Positions 53,160 to 64,000 of a DNA stretch of 64,000 nucleotides are shown in pieces (positions within the stretch are counted from its first letter, which is position 1; each line of letters opens with the position of its first letter). The position numbers were made by a program, and so were the translations under genes. A model generated the notes under the pieces. The model saw only the letters and a program-made list of their open reading frames with translations, made no database searches and had not been told where the DNA came from. Location: the NCBI RefSeq assembly GCF_004210375.1, contig NC_134825.1:6014001-6078000 (forward strand), read 5' to 3'. The stretch comes from Tachypleus tridentatus. Taxonomy: Eukaryota > Arthropoda > Merostomata > Xiphosura > Limulidae.

Positions 53160-53495
53160 TTCTGCTTCCCTTCAGGTTGTTCTAGTGTGTCACACCTTTA
53201 GGTTGTTCTGGTGTGTCAAACCTTTGAAACTATTTGATTTCATAACGTTCTGCTACCTTTCAGGTTGTTCTAGTGTGTCAAACCTTTGAAACTATTTGAT
53301 TTCATAACGTTCTGCTACTCTTCAGGTTCTAGTGTGTCAAACCTGTGAAACTATTTGATTTCATAACGTTCTGCTACCCTTCAGGTTGTTCTAGTGTATC
53401 AAACTTGTGATACTATTTGATTTCATAACGTTCTGCTACCCTTCAGGTTGTTCTAGTGTGTCAAACCTTTGAAACTATTTGATTACATAACTTAA
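53160..53495. repeat. 62-bp tandem repeat, about 5 copies
   Basis: The unit contains CATAACGTTCTGCTACCCTT, CAGGTTGTTCTAGTGTGTCA and AACCTTTGAAACTATTTGAT. The sequence after it (53500-53810) resembles the sequence after the 26-bp array (52740-53100). Confidence 0.9.
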
Positions 53496-53810
53496 GCAGC
53501 GCAGTGTAACACCAACATTTGGACATCTCACGCTTTTTCCAATTTTGAATTATTTGACAAATTGTGAAAAGGATTAAAAAAGACACAAGGGGGCACTCCA
53601 GTTCCATGTAGGTGATGTTTATGGGATGTGTGTTGTAAAACTAAATTACATTTTGTTTAAAGATTGTCTGATCACACTATAACTGTTTAATATAGTTTAA
53701 TTATAACTATTAATATTACGTTATTTAGAAATTAACGATTAGTTAATGAATCTAATAACGTTCTTCAAGATATGAATATCGGCCCCTAAGCTCTCTCAAA
53801 GTCATGGTTA

Positions 53811-54493
53811 ATAAACACACGTGTGGCATTTAACAACCTGTGAACATTAGAGTTTGATGAATGCTTAGGAACAAACAAACAGTACTGACTTCCCAACCCC
53901 CGTGAACCGTGTTATTCGGTCACAAAATTAGGGGATCGTGTTTTTTGGTTTGTTTTGGTGGCACGTACAATACTGAATGTTCTACATCCACATTGGCTTT
54001 CCATTTGCTTGAAGGCGTGTTTTAGTGACCGGTTTTGTATAGACTATGTTGTGTTATCGTAAAACATTGGCCTGTTCTATGTATATCTTAAGCAGTTATA
54101 ATACCAAGTTTAACTTAAAGATGGAAGATACGTATTGGCTCTAACATACTGAGTCAATACCTTACTCGGTTGCAAAACAACAGTAAAAAAAATCGAATAT
54201 TATTTGTTACTAGTTTGCTTTTTATAGACATGTCGAGGGTTCAAAGATATTTGGGACACAAAATATCCTATTTAGGCAATTGTTCATTGTTGTTTTATTA
54301 TACATTAGCGTTATCTTGGTGTCTTATGTCACGCATACGTAATTAACAAGTATGTTTTTAACATTCAGAATGTTAATAAATAGTTTTTGAAAAAAATGGA
54401 AATTATTATCTTAAGAAAATTTTATGTGTAAAATTATTATAAATATAAATTTTAAATAATTTCATTAAGTTCCTATAAACCAATTTAGTAACG
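53811..54493. other. Intergenic sequence, no feature seen
   Basis: Nothing recognisable. Confidence 0.5.
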
Positions 54494-54663
54494 GTTTGTT
54501 TGTTTGTTTGTTTTGAATTTTGCATAAAGCTACACGATGGCTATCTATGCTAGCCGTCCATAATTTAGCAGTCTAAGACTAGAAGAAAGGGAGTTATTCA
54601 CAACCACCCACCGCCAACTCTTGGGCTACTCTTTTACCAACGAATAGTGGGATTGACCTTCAC
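54494..54663 (-). mobile_element. tRNA-derived SINE, body only
   Basis: TTTTGAATTTTGCATAAAGC to CCAACGAATAGTGGGATTGA. The tRNA-like head is lost: the match stops at the ATTGACC segment. Confidence 0.85.
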
Positions 54664-55202
54664 AGAGACTTGAGGGGAGGCATCTCTTGGGTTACTCTTG
54701 ACTGACCTAGTAATGGGATTTCACAGTCTCTCTTATAACGCACAGACAGCCACCAAGGCAGGATTTATTTCTTTTTAGCGATAACGTGATACTAGACTCG
54801 TAATGAATCCACTTGAGGTCCATTTAAACTAGAATCGAAGTTTAAGACCATTATGATTAATCCGTTCTAGCAGTTATAAAATGTTTGTCCAAAGCAGTAT
54901 TCGAGTAGTTGCGTATAACACGCAATATTGCGCATATTGGCAGTTTAACAAATATACAAATCACATTTTTGATCAATATATTAATATGAAAACTAAGAAA
55001 CTAGATTCAGCACTTTTATATGTTCTCTTCAGCCCTACACAATCTTCACGAAAAACTGCGTAAAACTCAAGAGGTCACGTGAAGGTATCGAAACTAGTTT
55101 TCTAGTATTAATATTTAATTTCAAAGGCGTGGTTTATATTTTACGTTATTACCAGTGTACTAACTATTTGATTTCTGTGGATTTTTTTACTCTAAAATTC
55201 AG

Positions 55203-55276
55203 CTTTCGATACCCGCTGCAGACAGAACATATCTGGGAGACAGAAGTCATCCACACGAAATTATTCAACGACAACA
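55203..55276 (+). CDS. Candidate small exon, unrecognised product
   Basis: The acceptor CTAAAATTCAG and donor GTAAGT bound 74 bases open in one frame as LSIPAADRTYLGDRSHPHEI plus IQRQQ. Base composition is less AT-rich than around it. Both sites could be chance matches and no partner exon is visible. Confidence 0.25.
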
Positions 55277-56642
55277 GTAAGTGATAATCAGACTTCCGAT
55301 TAATTTAGTACAGTAACGTTAACAGCTCTGACTCCTGTTAACATAACTGCTTTTTTTGTCATGTTTTCAGTAAATGTATGAGGATTTATGGTTTCTCACT
55401 GGTTTCTATTATGGTTATTTTAGAAAATGGCATACATATAACTAGTAAGAAAATGGGAAAACTCAATTTTTTTTATAACTTGTGCAGAACATATAAAAGT
55501 AAATCAAACGCACTGCTCAGCTGTCAGTTTGTGTTCTTGTTTTTTTGAAGTGGCAAATAATTTTATTTGTGATTAAGCTACACAATAGACTAACTATGAT
55601 GTGCGTAATACGGGCATCAAAACCTAATTTTTGGCGTTGTAAGTCCGCGGACTTACCGTTGAGCCACTAGAGGTAAAGGAGATAATTTGGGCTGGAAGAA
55701 TACGCAGGTATATTAAGAGTTTACGTTTTAGTTTACCAACTGTATCAGAAACCTCTACTCCATAATATCAGATACACTCCAGTCAAAAGTTTAAATTTTC
55801 ACACCTCAGTCCGATTCTTAATATGACGTCATCTATTATTTGCTTTGACGTCACTATCATGAATAAGCTACTAAGAAATTTTTGACACATCTTATATTAT
55901 ATTAATCTATATTAAATAGTGTAAACTAAGTATTATATTTACCATAACACAACTTTGGTGTTTCATTCAAAGGGACAGTTGCTTAATTATAAATAACAAC
56001 AAGGGGACACTTTCAAAGTTAGGCAGACATTTTGTCTAAAATGTCTCATATGTTATTACTATAGACATACAGTAAACTGCTCAAGGTATATTTTAATTGA
56101 ATATTCGACTACTTAGAAAACGTAATTAACTAGCGTATAGTACAATTCGGCCTTCTTTGCGAGTCTGTTAGGTCTATCTGGAAATACGGTTTTTGACTTG
56201 CCTGAAGCTTTCGCCCGATTTAAAAGTTAGATTCCCACAAATACGTCATCACTGCCACCTAGTATCAAAAATTTAACTGGATTTATTTTTCAGTTGCGAG
56301 AAAATTAAGTTCAAAAGTTTAATTAGTTCTTTTTAAATATTTACAAACTGAACCCTTTGAAGATCTGAATTAATAGGCTTAATTATTTGACGAACTTCAA
56401 ACGTATGATTAAAACATTAAAAGCTAACTTGTCTTTAGGGATTTCATTTTTTTTTTGTTAGATGTATTAAATTAGCTATTCTGAAACCAGTTCATTAAAT
56501 CAGGGCTTTTTTTTATTCAATTATTCCTATTAGAACTAATAAAAATACATTAGTTAAATCACTTAAACTTTGTTACAAGATACTGCGACTTTCACTAAGG
56601 TGAGAAACATCTTTAAACTTTGTACTGTAATCTGATAACAAT
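55277..56642. other. Intergenic sequence with a third-family SINE piece
   Basis: Minus-strand SINE remains at 55570-55675 (AAGCTACACAATAGACTAAC, CTTACCGTTGAGCCACTAGA). The rest has no recognisable feature. Confidence 0.5.
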
Positions 56643-56905
56643 ATGCAGTATATTTTACATGTTACAGATTATCTACTCTATGCAGTATATTTTACATGTT
56701 ACAGATTATCTACTCTATGCAGTATATTTTACATGTTACAGATTATCTACTCTATGCACTATATTTTACAAGTTACAGATTATCTACTCTATGCACTATA
56801 TTTTACAAGTTACAGATTATCTACTCTATGCACTATATTTTACATGTTACAGATTATCTACTCTATGCACTATATTGTACATGTTACAGATTAACTGTAA
56901 ACATC
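56643..56905 (+). repeat. 37-bp minisatellite, about 7 copies
   Basis: The unit is TACTCTATGCACTATATTTT plus ACATGTTACAGATTATC. The right flank (GATTAACTGTAAACATCAAA) is the reverse complement of the left flank of the array at 41050. Confidence 0.95.
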
Positions 56906-58870
56906 AAATAACATCATAAAACACATTCTAACAACATTTCTGTTTTTCGCGCTTGAAAGCACCAAAATTTCGCTGACTGGTTTAGTTATAAATCAGCGAT
57001 TCTGTTTACAAACGTCTGTTTACGAGCACTTGTTTACAGCAGAATTTTTGTCCAGTTACACATATAGTTTTCTAATTTTAAACAGACAAACTAGAAGGCT
57101 GCTACTCGACATTTGTTTTTATCTGACTGAGTCGCGGGATATGATTGTCACTCTTATAATGTATCCACTGTCGTCCCATGAACGTTCAGATCACAATCCA
57201 ACCGGGTAAAAGCATTAAGCCACACCCTGCCTATTTGTGTGTATTTTCCAGTCCGACAAACAAGAGTACACAAAAAATAGACCTTGTTAATGTTTACTAA
57301 TTTTACTGTTGTATAGCTACAGCAAGAGATATGGCGAGATGTGCGTGTATATCCTTAATAAATATGGTGGGACGTAACGTTTGTTTCAACGGTACGGCAA
57401 CAAAATGGGCTATTTCCGTTGCGCTCATGGCGGGGCTCAAACCCTGAATTTTTGTTTTATAAGACCTCAGGCTGTCCCTAGATTTTAGAAAAATCGATAT
57501 CGAAATTAGATGGTATGCATAAATTTTTAATTAACTTAACTTTTAAAGTCATATCACACATCAGATTTTCTGATATAAGTTCGTGAAATGTATTTATTTA
57601 TTCACGAAACAACAACATTCAATATAAAGTCGCGGAAGGTAATACCTTTCCCGTTTATCTGTAAAGCGTACCACTCTTTAGGGAAAAGAACGTAATGTAT
57701 CGTTTATAAACATACGCTCGTGAAACATAACACTTTTTAATGCACAGTCATGAAACTTATGAAACATGCTACCTTTATAAAGCGCGTCATTGTAATAACC
57801 CTAAATCTTTCTTTATTTTTGTGAGACATCACAATTTAACTCAATGTAGGCCTTAGAATTCTAGTGGATACTAGTTAAATAATAATAATAAACATCTTAA
57901 AATCGTTTTCATATTTAGATGTATAGGGACGAGATGTGTTTATATCTTGTTAGAAACACCCATAGATTAAATGTACACCAGTCCACTAGTTATATACTAA
58001 ACACACATTTACAAGGTATTTCTATATTATGATAGTTGTCTTGTTATTAGAAATAGTGAGCCGGTTAGTTTCTCAATACCTTGATCCTTTCTTTAGTTAT
58101 CTCATTCTCAAAAATCATTTAAGTCCAACTTTACGACCGACATTTTTGTTTTGTTTGTGTGTATGTGAAAATGCGTCGGAAAAAGAAGGTAATTACACAG
58201 AAACCAGTTCTTGTGAAACCGGTTACTTCAAGATCGATAGGCTTCATTTGAACATCTTGTTGTACCTGAACCGAATCGTGCTATCTTTAAGTAGGTCAAC
58301 TGTCTTGGGTTTTTATTCTAACGTCTGCTAACACTTGTGAACGTGTATATGTAAAAGTAATACAAGTACGTGTCCGTCATTTGGATTTGCAGTAAACAAT
58401 GTTACATCATGGTATAGAGCAAATATCTAAAACGGGTTTACTCACCCAGCCATACATGTTTTTCGAGAACTAGAAATGAGACAAGATCAAGGAAAGGAGC
58501 TTAGAAATCACAGTCTATTGCTTCTCTGCCCGTCCTTAGTTTAAGATACGTTTATAACTTTAGGACCTTGAAAACGTCATATCGTAGATTCACTGTACTT
58601 CTGAAGCTCCTACCTGTGTCTTTAAACCTGTTTTCTGCATATTTAAACACGACCATTAAAACATGTGTCGCTGTTTGGTGAACAAACATGTCAAATTTCA
58701 ATGGACGAAACTTGAGTTTTGGACTTTTTTTTTTTTTTTTTTTTAGAAATTGTTCAGCGAATCATAATTATATCAATGATTTATAGGTCTTCTCATCTAG
58801 TATTTATTTTCATGACTCGGATTAGCTGGTTTGAGTTCGGTTTAAGTCACTGTGGAGGGAGGCGTAATAT
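56906..58870. other. Intergenic sequence, traces only
   Basis: A third-family SINE trace lies at 57395-57480 (AAATGGGCTATTTCCGTTGC). A run of about 22 T lies at 58722-58743. An open frame at 58029-58331 has no homology I know and no coding signal. Confidence 0.5.
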
Positions 58871-59067
58871 TGTTTACAGGTTGTCTTGAATTTGAAGCAA
58901 AACTGTACGAAGGCTATCTGCGCTAGTCATTCATATTTTGGAAGTGAAAAACTATAAGGAAGGCATCTTATCATCACAACATACCGCATTTTTGATAGGA
59001 TGAAGATTCGAACCTGGACCCTCAGGTTACGAGTGAAGCGCTCTAACCACCTGGCCATGCCGGGGCA
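58871..59067 (-). mobile_element. tRNA-derived SINE with internal deletion
   Basis: Tail side TTGTCTTGAATTTGAAGCAA and head side GAAGATTCGAACCTGGACCC with CACCTGGCCATGCCGGGGC. The central part (AACTCTTGGGCTACTC...) is missing. Confidence 0.85.
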
Positions 59068-59816
59068 CAGGGCGAAATTAGACGGAAGAAATAATAAAGT
59101 TATTTTGTTCGTGTTAAACATAAGTTTCATAATAATATTATTGACTACAAATATAGATTTTCTTTGTAATACATCAGCAACCCCTGACTGTAGGATTAGA
59201 TCCCAGCAGTAAATGTGTACCTAATTTGTACTTATTCCTAGTTAATCTGTATTGTCATTCGGACTTATAAATTTTAAACTTTTTACACACACAGCAGGAA
59301 CGTGAACTTTAACTTGCCCTTTAAGTGTGAATTCTCACTTATTAACGAAAACGAATATATTTTGTTGAATAAAGTTCATAACTTAAAGATGTAATTATTT
59401 AAATTTTCCATCAGATATTAAGATACACAGTTACATAAAGATTGAATAAACACATAGGAAAACTTAAATAATCAGAACAGAATCGATTGAGTATGAGACA
59501 GGTTAAATTTACCACTGGAATAAAAGGTCAGTCGTGAAATATATCACGACATTTGACTGCTGTGGTAAGCGACTGTCAATGCGTTTCATTGCTGGCAAAT
59601 AATTTTGTTCTTAACGAAGCATGTCCTAGCACAGTGAACAACTTTATTCTAAAAAAATACATGAATTTAACAAATCATCGAACTGAACATTAATGAAGTA
59701 ATTATATGATTTGGTGGGAAAAACGATTTTTACCAGAGGGTAAATCCTTATTCATGTTTGCACGGGTAAAAATGTTATAAGTTTCATGTTCAAGTTTTTT
59801 GACACGACGGTATATA

Positions 59817-59930
59817 CCCTGGTACAGCGGTAAGTCTACGAATTTACAACGCTGAAATTAGGGGTTCGATTCCTTCAGTGGACTCAGCAGATAGCCCGAT
59901 GTGGCTTTGCTATATGAAAACACACACGCA
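59817..59930 (+). mobile_element. Second-family tRNA-derived SINE, plus copy
   Basis: CCCTGGTACAGCGGTAAGTC, then GGGGTTCGATTCCTTCAGTG (B box) and GATGTGGCTTTGCTATATGA. It is the opposite orientation of the copy at 8962. Confidence 0.8.
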
Positions 59931-60092
59931 CGCGCACCATAGTGGTTGCTTTTACAAGATTTCGATAATAGAAGTTCTATACATGCAGAAAAACATAAAA
60001 TCATTAACTTCTGGAACTCTATCCTTTATTGGCAGTAAAATACACCGGTACTCATATACTAGGGAAGTAACATGTCACCGAACCGTTATAAG

Positions 60093-60248
60093 AACCACAG
60101 AAGAAACGATTTAACTAGAGGAAAACCAACTTAACCACTGTGATACCTAGTCAATACTATGAACACCTAATTAACCACAGAAGAAACGATTTAACTAGAG
60201 GTAAACCAACTTAACCACTGTGATGCCTAGTCAATAATACGAACATCT
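60093..60248. repeat. Two-copy tandem repeat of about 81 bp
   Basis: CACAGAAGAAACGATTTAAC, then TAGAGGTAAACCAACTTAAC, then GACATCTAG-like ends, twice with few changes. Confidence 0.85.
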
Positions 60249-60557
60249 AGTAAGTATTCAGTTACAAGAAGAGAAACTTAAGAAAATCAATTTCATCACA
60301 TGAAAATTGAACCAACGAAACATTTCTGGACTTACACTCGTGAAGTATATTGATACGTTAAGCAGTTTAAAACAATGTACTACTGGGATTATAACTAAAA
60401 TATTGTTGTTTAAGCACAAAGGTGTACAATGATTTATCTGTGCTGTTCTCATGACGGGTATCGAACCTTGTATTGTATAGTTATAATATCTTTCACTTAA
60501 TTCCGACCTACTTTGTGACAAATATGTTTATCTGTTGAATTTCACACCCAGCCACTA

Positions 60558-60730
60558 GAGGGTTTGTCTATGTTGCTCGTCCATGATTTTGAAGTGATAA
60601 ACTGGAGGGAAAACAACTGGTCTAAATCACTCGCTGACAACGAATAGCGGTATAGCCGTACCATAATAACACTATCGCGATCCGCAGATTGCCAGTCGCG
60701 CGAATTAACCACCTTGTTCTATCAGACCTG
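60558..60730 (-). mobile_element. Old, degraded SINE
   Basis: Traces of the common SINE in minus orientation: CTGGAGGGAAAACAACTGG, GACAACGAATAGCGGTATAG and AATTAACCACCTTGTTCTAT. A third-family trace follows at about 60855-60950 (AAATGGGCTGTCTGCGTTGT). Confidence 0.55.
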
Positions 60731-61195
60731 AGGGTCCAATACGTTGCATTTCTATTTAAATAAGAATATATTAACAAATTTCAGCGATATTTTAAATCAC
60801 AAAACTGAATTTGTGAAATGAAATAATCTGAAACTTACAAAGGAAATATAACTACAAATGGGCTGTCTGCGTTGTTTCCACCACGAATACAGAAACCTGG
60901 ATTTTAACGTTTTAATCATTCACATTTGACTCTGGGTTACTGGTGGAGGGGCGAAAATAGCTGTAAGAAATAAGAAAAACCTCATGTGTCTTTATACATG
61001 TTAAACATTTATTTTATAAGGATATTCTACACTACAAATATGTAGTCAATACATCAGCGTCCTCTGGCGCTGCTACTAAATCTCAGTAATATATCTGTAG
61101 TTATTTTCTGTTTCAATTAACTTGGAACGCCAGGAAATCTGTTGCTTAATAAACAAAAATTAACGTTAATCAACAGACCGTTCTTGTCTAAAGTG

Positions 61196-61800
61196 TTTAA
61201 TCACCACAATGTTAACACTGTTATATTATCTAATACACTTAATTAATAAAATATAGACACTGTTATACTGATCTTGATCTAAGACTCTTCATTACTAAAA
61301 TATTGACACTGTTATATTATCTACGACACTTTATTACTAAAATATAGACACTGTTATATTATCTAAGATACTTTATTACTAAAATATAGACACTGTTATA
61401 CTTATCTAAGACACTTTATTACTAAAATATAGACACTGTTATACTTATCTAAGACACTTTATTACTAAAATATTGACACTGTTATACTTATCTAAGATAC
61501 TTAATTAATAAAATATTGACACTGTTATACTTATCTAAGATACTTAATTACTAAAATATTGACACTGTTATACTTATCTAAAGCACTCAATTACTAAAAT
61601 ATAGACACTGCTATATTATCTACGACACTTTATTACTAAAATATAGACACTGTTATACTTATCTAAGATATTTAATTACTAAAATATTGACACTGTTATA
61701 CTTATCTAAGACACTTTATTACTAAAATATAGACACTGTTATACTTATCTAAAGCACTCAATTACTAAAATATAGACACTGTTATACTTACTTAAGGTGT
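61196..61800. repeat. 43-bp minisatellite, about 14 copies
   Basis: The unit is ACTAAAATATAGACACTGTT plus ATACTTATCTAAGACACTTT and ATT. The left units are more diverged. Confidence 0.94.
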
Positions 61801-62430
61801 AAAATATAGATGTTATCACAATGGATATTTAAGGTAATTGGCTGTTTAACTAGCTATTACTCTATTTATATAGGGATATTTAATTACCTAAAGTAAACAG
61901 AACTTCTGTGTCAACAAAAAGTAGTTCCAACATGAATATAAACGCTACTAACAAAATAATAACTGAGGCAGTTTGAAAAAGAAACGAACTTTTTCATTGG
62001 TTCTCGTGCTAAAATTCTTCATGGTTTGTCTAAGTGTGAAGCAGCATTCCTGTAAAACTAAAATGTTCATATAATAGAATTTTAATTAATTAAAATGATT
62101 TTTAATGAAATATACAAACAATTTCCAGAGTGTTAAATACAGTTCTGAGTTCTCAGATTCTGTCGAGAGTTTAAAATTTAACAAGAATGTGTAAGTAACA
62201 TATGTTGATATGTTGGCATTTCTTCACAAAAGACTATTGATTTGTATTTAGAAAAAGTTACCATTATTTTTCATACCAAGTAATTGACCTTTCTTAGCAC
62301 GTGCTTTTTAAGTTTTTAGTACTTGCAGCCAAAGAACCAAGTATTGTATTTACAATGTTTTCACTAAATCTAAGATTGCTTTTGTTTCCACGTAGAACAA
62401 TGATAAAAAAAGGATCCTGTTGAAGTCAAG
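61801..62430. other. Intergenic sequence, no feature seen
   Basis: Unique-looking AT-rich sequence between two minisatellites. Confidence 0.5.
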
Positions 62431-62431
62431 T

Positions 62432-63823
62432 CACTTTCATAGAACATGTGTGGATAATAAGTTTACCATTCTCACTTTAATAGAACACGTTTGGGTAATA
62501 AGTTTACCATTCTCACTTTCATAGAACACGTGTGGATAATAAGTTTACCATTCTCACTTTCATAGAACGTGTGGATAATGAGTTTAACATTTTCACTTTC
62601 ATAGAACATGTGTGGATAATAAGTTTACCATTCTCACTTTCATAGAACATGTGTGGATAATGAGTTTACCATTCTCACTTTCATAGAACATGTGTGGATA
62701 ATAAGTTTACCATTCTCACTTTCATAGAACATGTGTGGATAATGAGTTTACCATTCTCACTTTCATAGAACATGTGTGGATAATGAGTTTACCATTCTCA
62801 CTTTCATAGAACATGTGTGGATAATAAGTTTACCATTCTCACTTTCATAGAACATGTGTGGATAATAAGTTTACCATTCTCACTTTCATAGAACATGTTT
62901 GGGTAATGAGTTTACCATTCTCACTTTCATAGAACATGGGTGGATAATGAATTTACCATTCTCACTTTCATAGAACATGTGTGGATAATAAGTTTACCAT
63001 TCTCACTTTCATAGAACATGTGTGGATAATAAGTTTACCATTCTCACTTTCATAGAACATGGGTGGATAATGAGTTTACCATTCTCACTTCTCATAGAAC
63101 ATGTGTGGATAATAAGTTTACCATTCTCACTTTCATAGAACATGTGTGGATAATGAGTTTACCATTCTCACTTTCATAGAACATGTGTGGATAATAAGTT
63201 TACCATTCTCACTTTCATAGAACATGTGTGGATAATGAGTTTACCATTCTCACTTTCATAGAACATGGGTGGATAATGAGTTTACCATTCTCACTTTCAT
63301 AGAACATGGGTGGATAATGAGTTTACCATTCTCACTTTCATAGAACATGTGTGGATAATGAGTTTACCATTCTCACTTTCATAGAACATGTGTGGATAAT
63401 CAGTTTACCCTTCTCACTTTCATAGAACATGTGTGGATAATAAGTTTACCATTCTCACTTTCATAGAACGTGTGGATAATCAGTTTACCCTTCTCACTTT
63501 CATAGAACATGGGTGGATAATGAGTTTACCATTCTCACTTTCATAGAACATGGGTGGATAATGAGTTTACCATTCTCACTTTCATAGAACATGTGTGGAT
63601 AATGAGTTTACCATTCTCACTTTCATAGAACATGTGTGGATAATCAGTTTACCCTTCTCACTTTCATAGAACATGTGTGGATAATCAGTTTACCCTTCTC
63701 ACTTTCATAGAACATGTGTGGATAATAAGTTTACCATTCTCACTTTCATAGAACATGTGTGGATAATAAGTTTACCATTCTCACTTTCATAGAACATGTT
63801 TGGGTAATAAGTTTACCATTCTT
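62432..63823. repeat. 41-bp minisatellite, about 34 copies
   Basis: The unit is CATAGAACATGTGTGGATAA plus TAAGTTTACCATTCTCACTTT. Variants (ATGGGTGG, AATGAG, AATCAG with ACCCTTC) are interleaved in repeated blocks, showing unequal exchange. The last 177 bases of the window after it show no feature. Confidence 0.96.
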
Positions 63824-64000
63824 CAGTTACAAAGAAATGCTGATAAACTATTTTAAATATTTGAAACAAACATTCAACGAAATGTTTGTATTTAATTGTG
63901 AACAGAAACCTTGGTTGATAAAATTAAATATAACATTAAGGTATGTTAAAATAAACAGTTGAATATAGTTTTGTTCTTAAAGTTTCATTAAAATGAGTAT

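Noticed and set aside
58029..58331. 100-codon open frame
   Set aside because: No recognisable motif, ordinary AT-rich composition, no convincing splice or promoter context.
59531..59550. Short perfect palindrome GTCGTGAAATATATCACGAC (7-bp arms)
   Set aside because: A single site of this size is expected by chance in AT-rich DNA; no neighbouring element explains it.

Overview
The window is AT-rich eukaryotic genomic DNA with spliced genes, long introns, many minisatellites and tRNA-derived SINEs. Gene content and repeat style suggest an invertebrate. The commonest SINE (tRNA-like head with a CGT anticodon-like triplet, A box and B box) looks to me like one abundant in horseshoe-crab DNA. That is from memory and unverified, so the host call is 'arthropod, probably chelicerate'.

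Two genes are supported, both on the + strand and both incomplete. (1) At 106-5561 three exons encode a very charged Lys/Glu/Arg segment that resembles the central region of arthropod troponin T. No later troponin T exon is visible. (2) At 10125-33582 ten exons encode an SLC6 sodium/chloride-coupled transporter, closest by eye to the glycine-transporter branch, from extracellular loop 2 to the stop codon. TM1-TM3 are missing. A run of exactly 500 N (6119-6618) lies between the two half-genes, so a scaffold misjoin or missing sequence is likely. Splice phases agree throughout the SLC6 chain except at the exon starting at 32576, which is one base short of frame.

Layout: 152-2577 39-bp minisatellite; 4218-5377 two more minisatellites; 6119-6618 gap; 7549-8076 nested SINEs; 9300-10102 38-bp minisatellite with a SINE inside; 11829-13320 CR1-like LINE remnant (- strand) with a 63-bp array beside it; 14316-15245 26-bp array; 18195-19430 array; 22575-23400 and 27318-27740 arrays built from copies of SLC6 exon edges together with their splice sites; 31174-32337 Tc1-like element; 38390-40870 decayed array holding an internally deleted mariner and a SINE; 41880-49735 a 7.8-kb 47-bp satellite; 50-64 kb mostly intergenic, with more SINE pieces, 62-, 37-, 43- and 41-bp arrays and two weak candidate exons.

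The most unusual signal is the tie between minisatellites and exon boundaries. In the TM6 exon the 5' splice site has been multiplied about tenfold downstream. In the TM8-9 exon the 3' splice site has been multiplied five times upstream. The TM4 exon edge has one extra copy. Other arrays begin within a few tens of bases of a donor or acceptor. Most extra copies lead to a stop codon soon after the junction, so splice-site choice matters for making the transporter.
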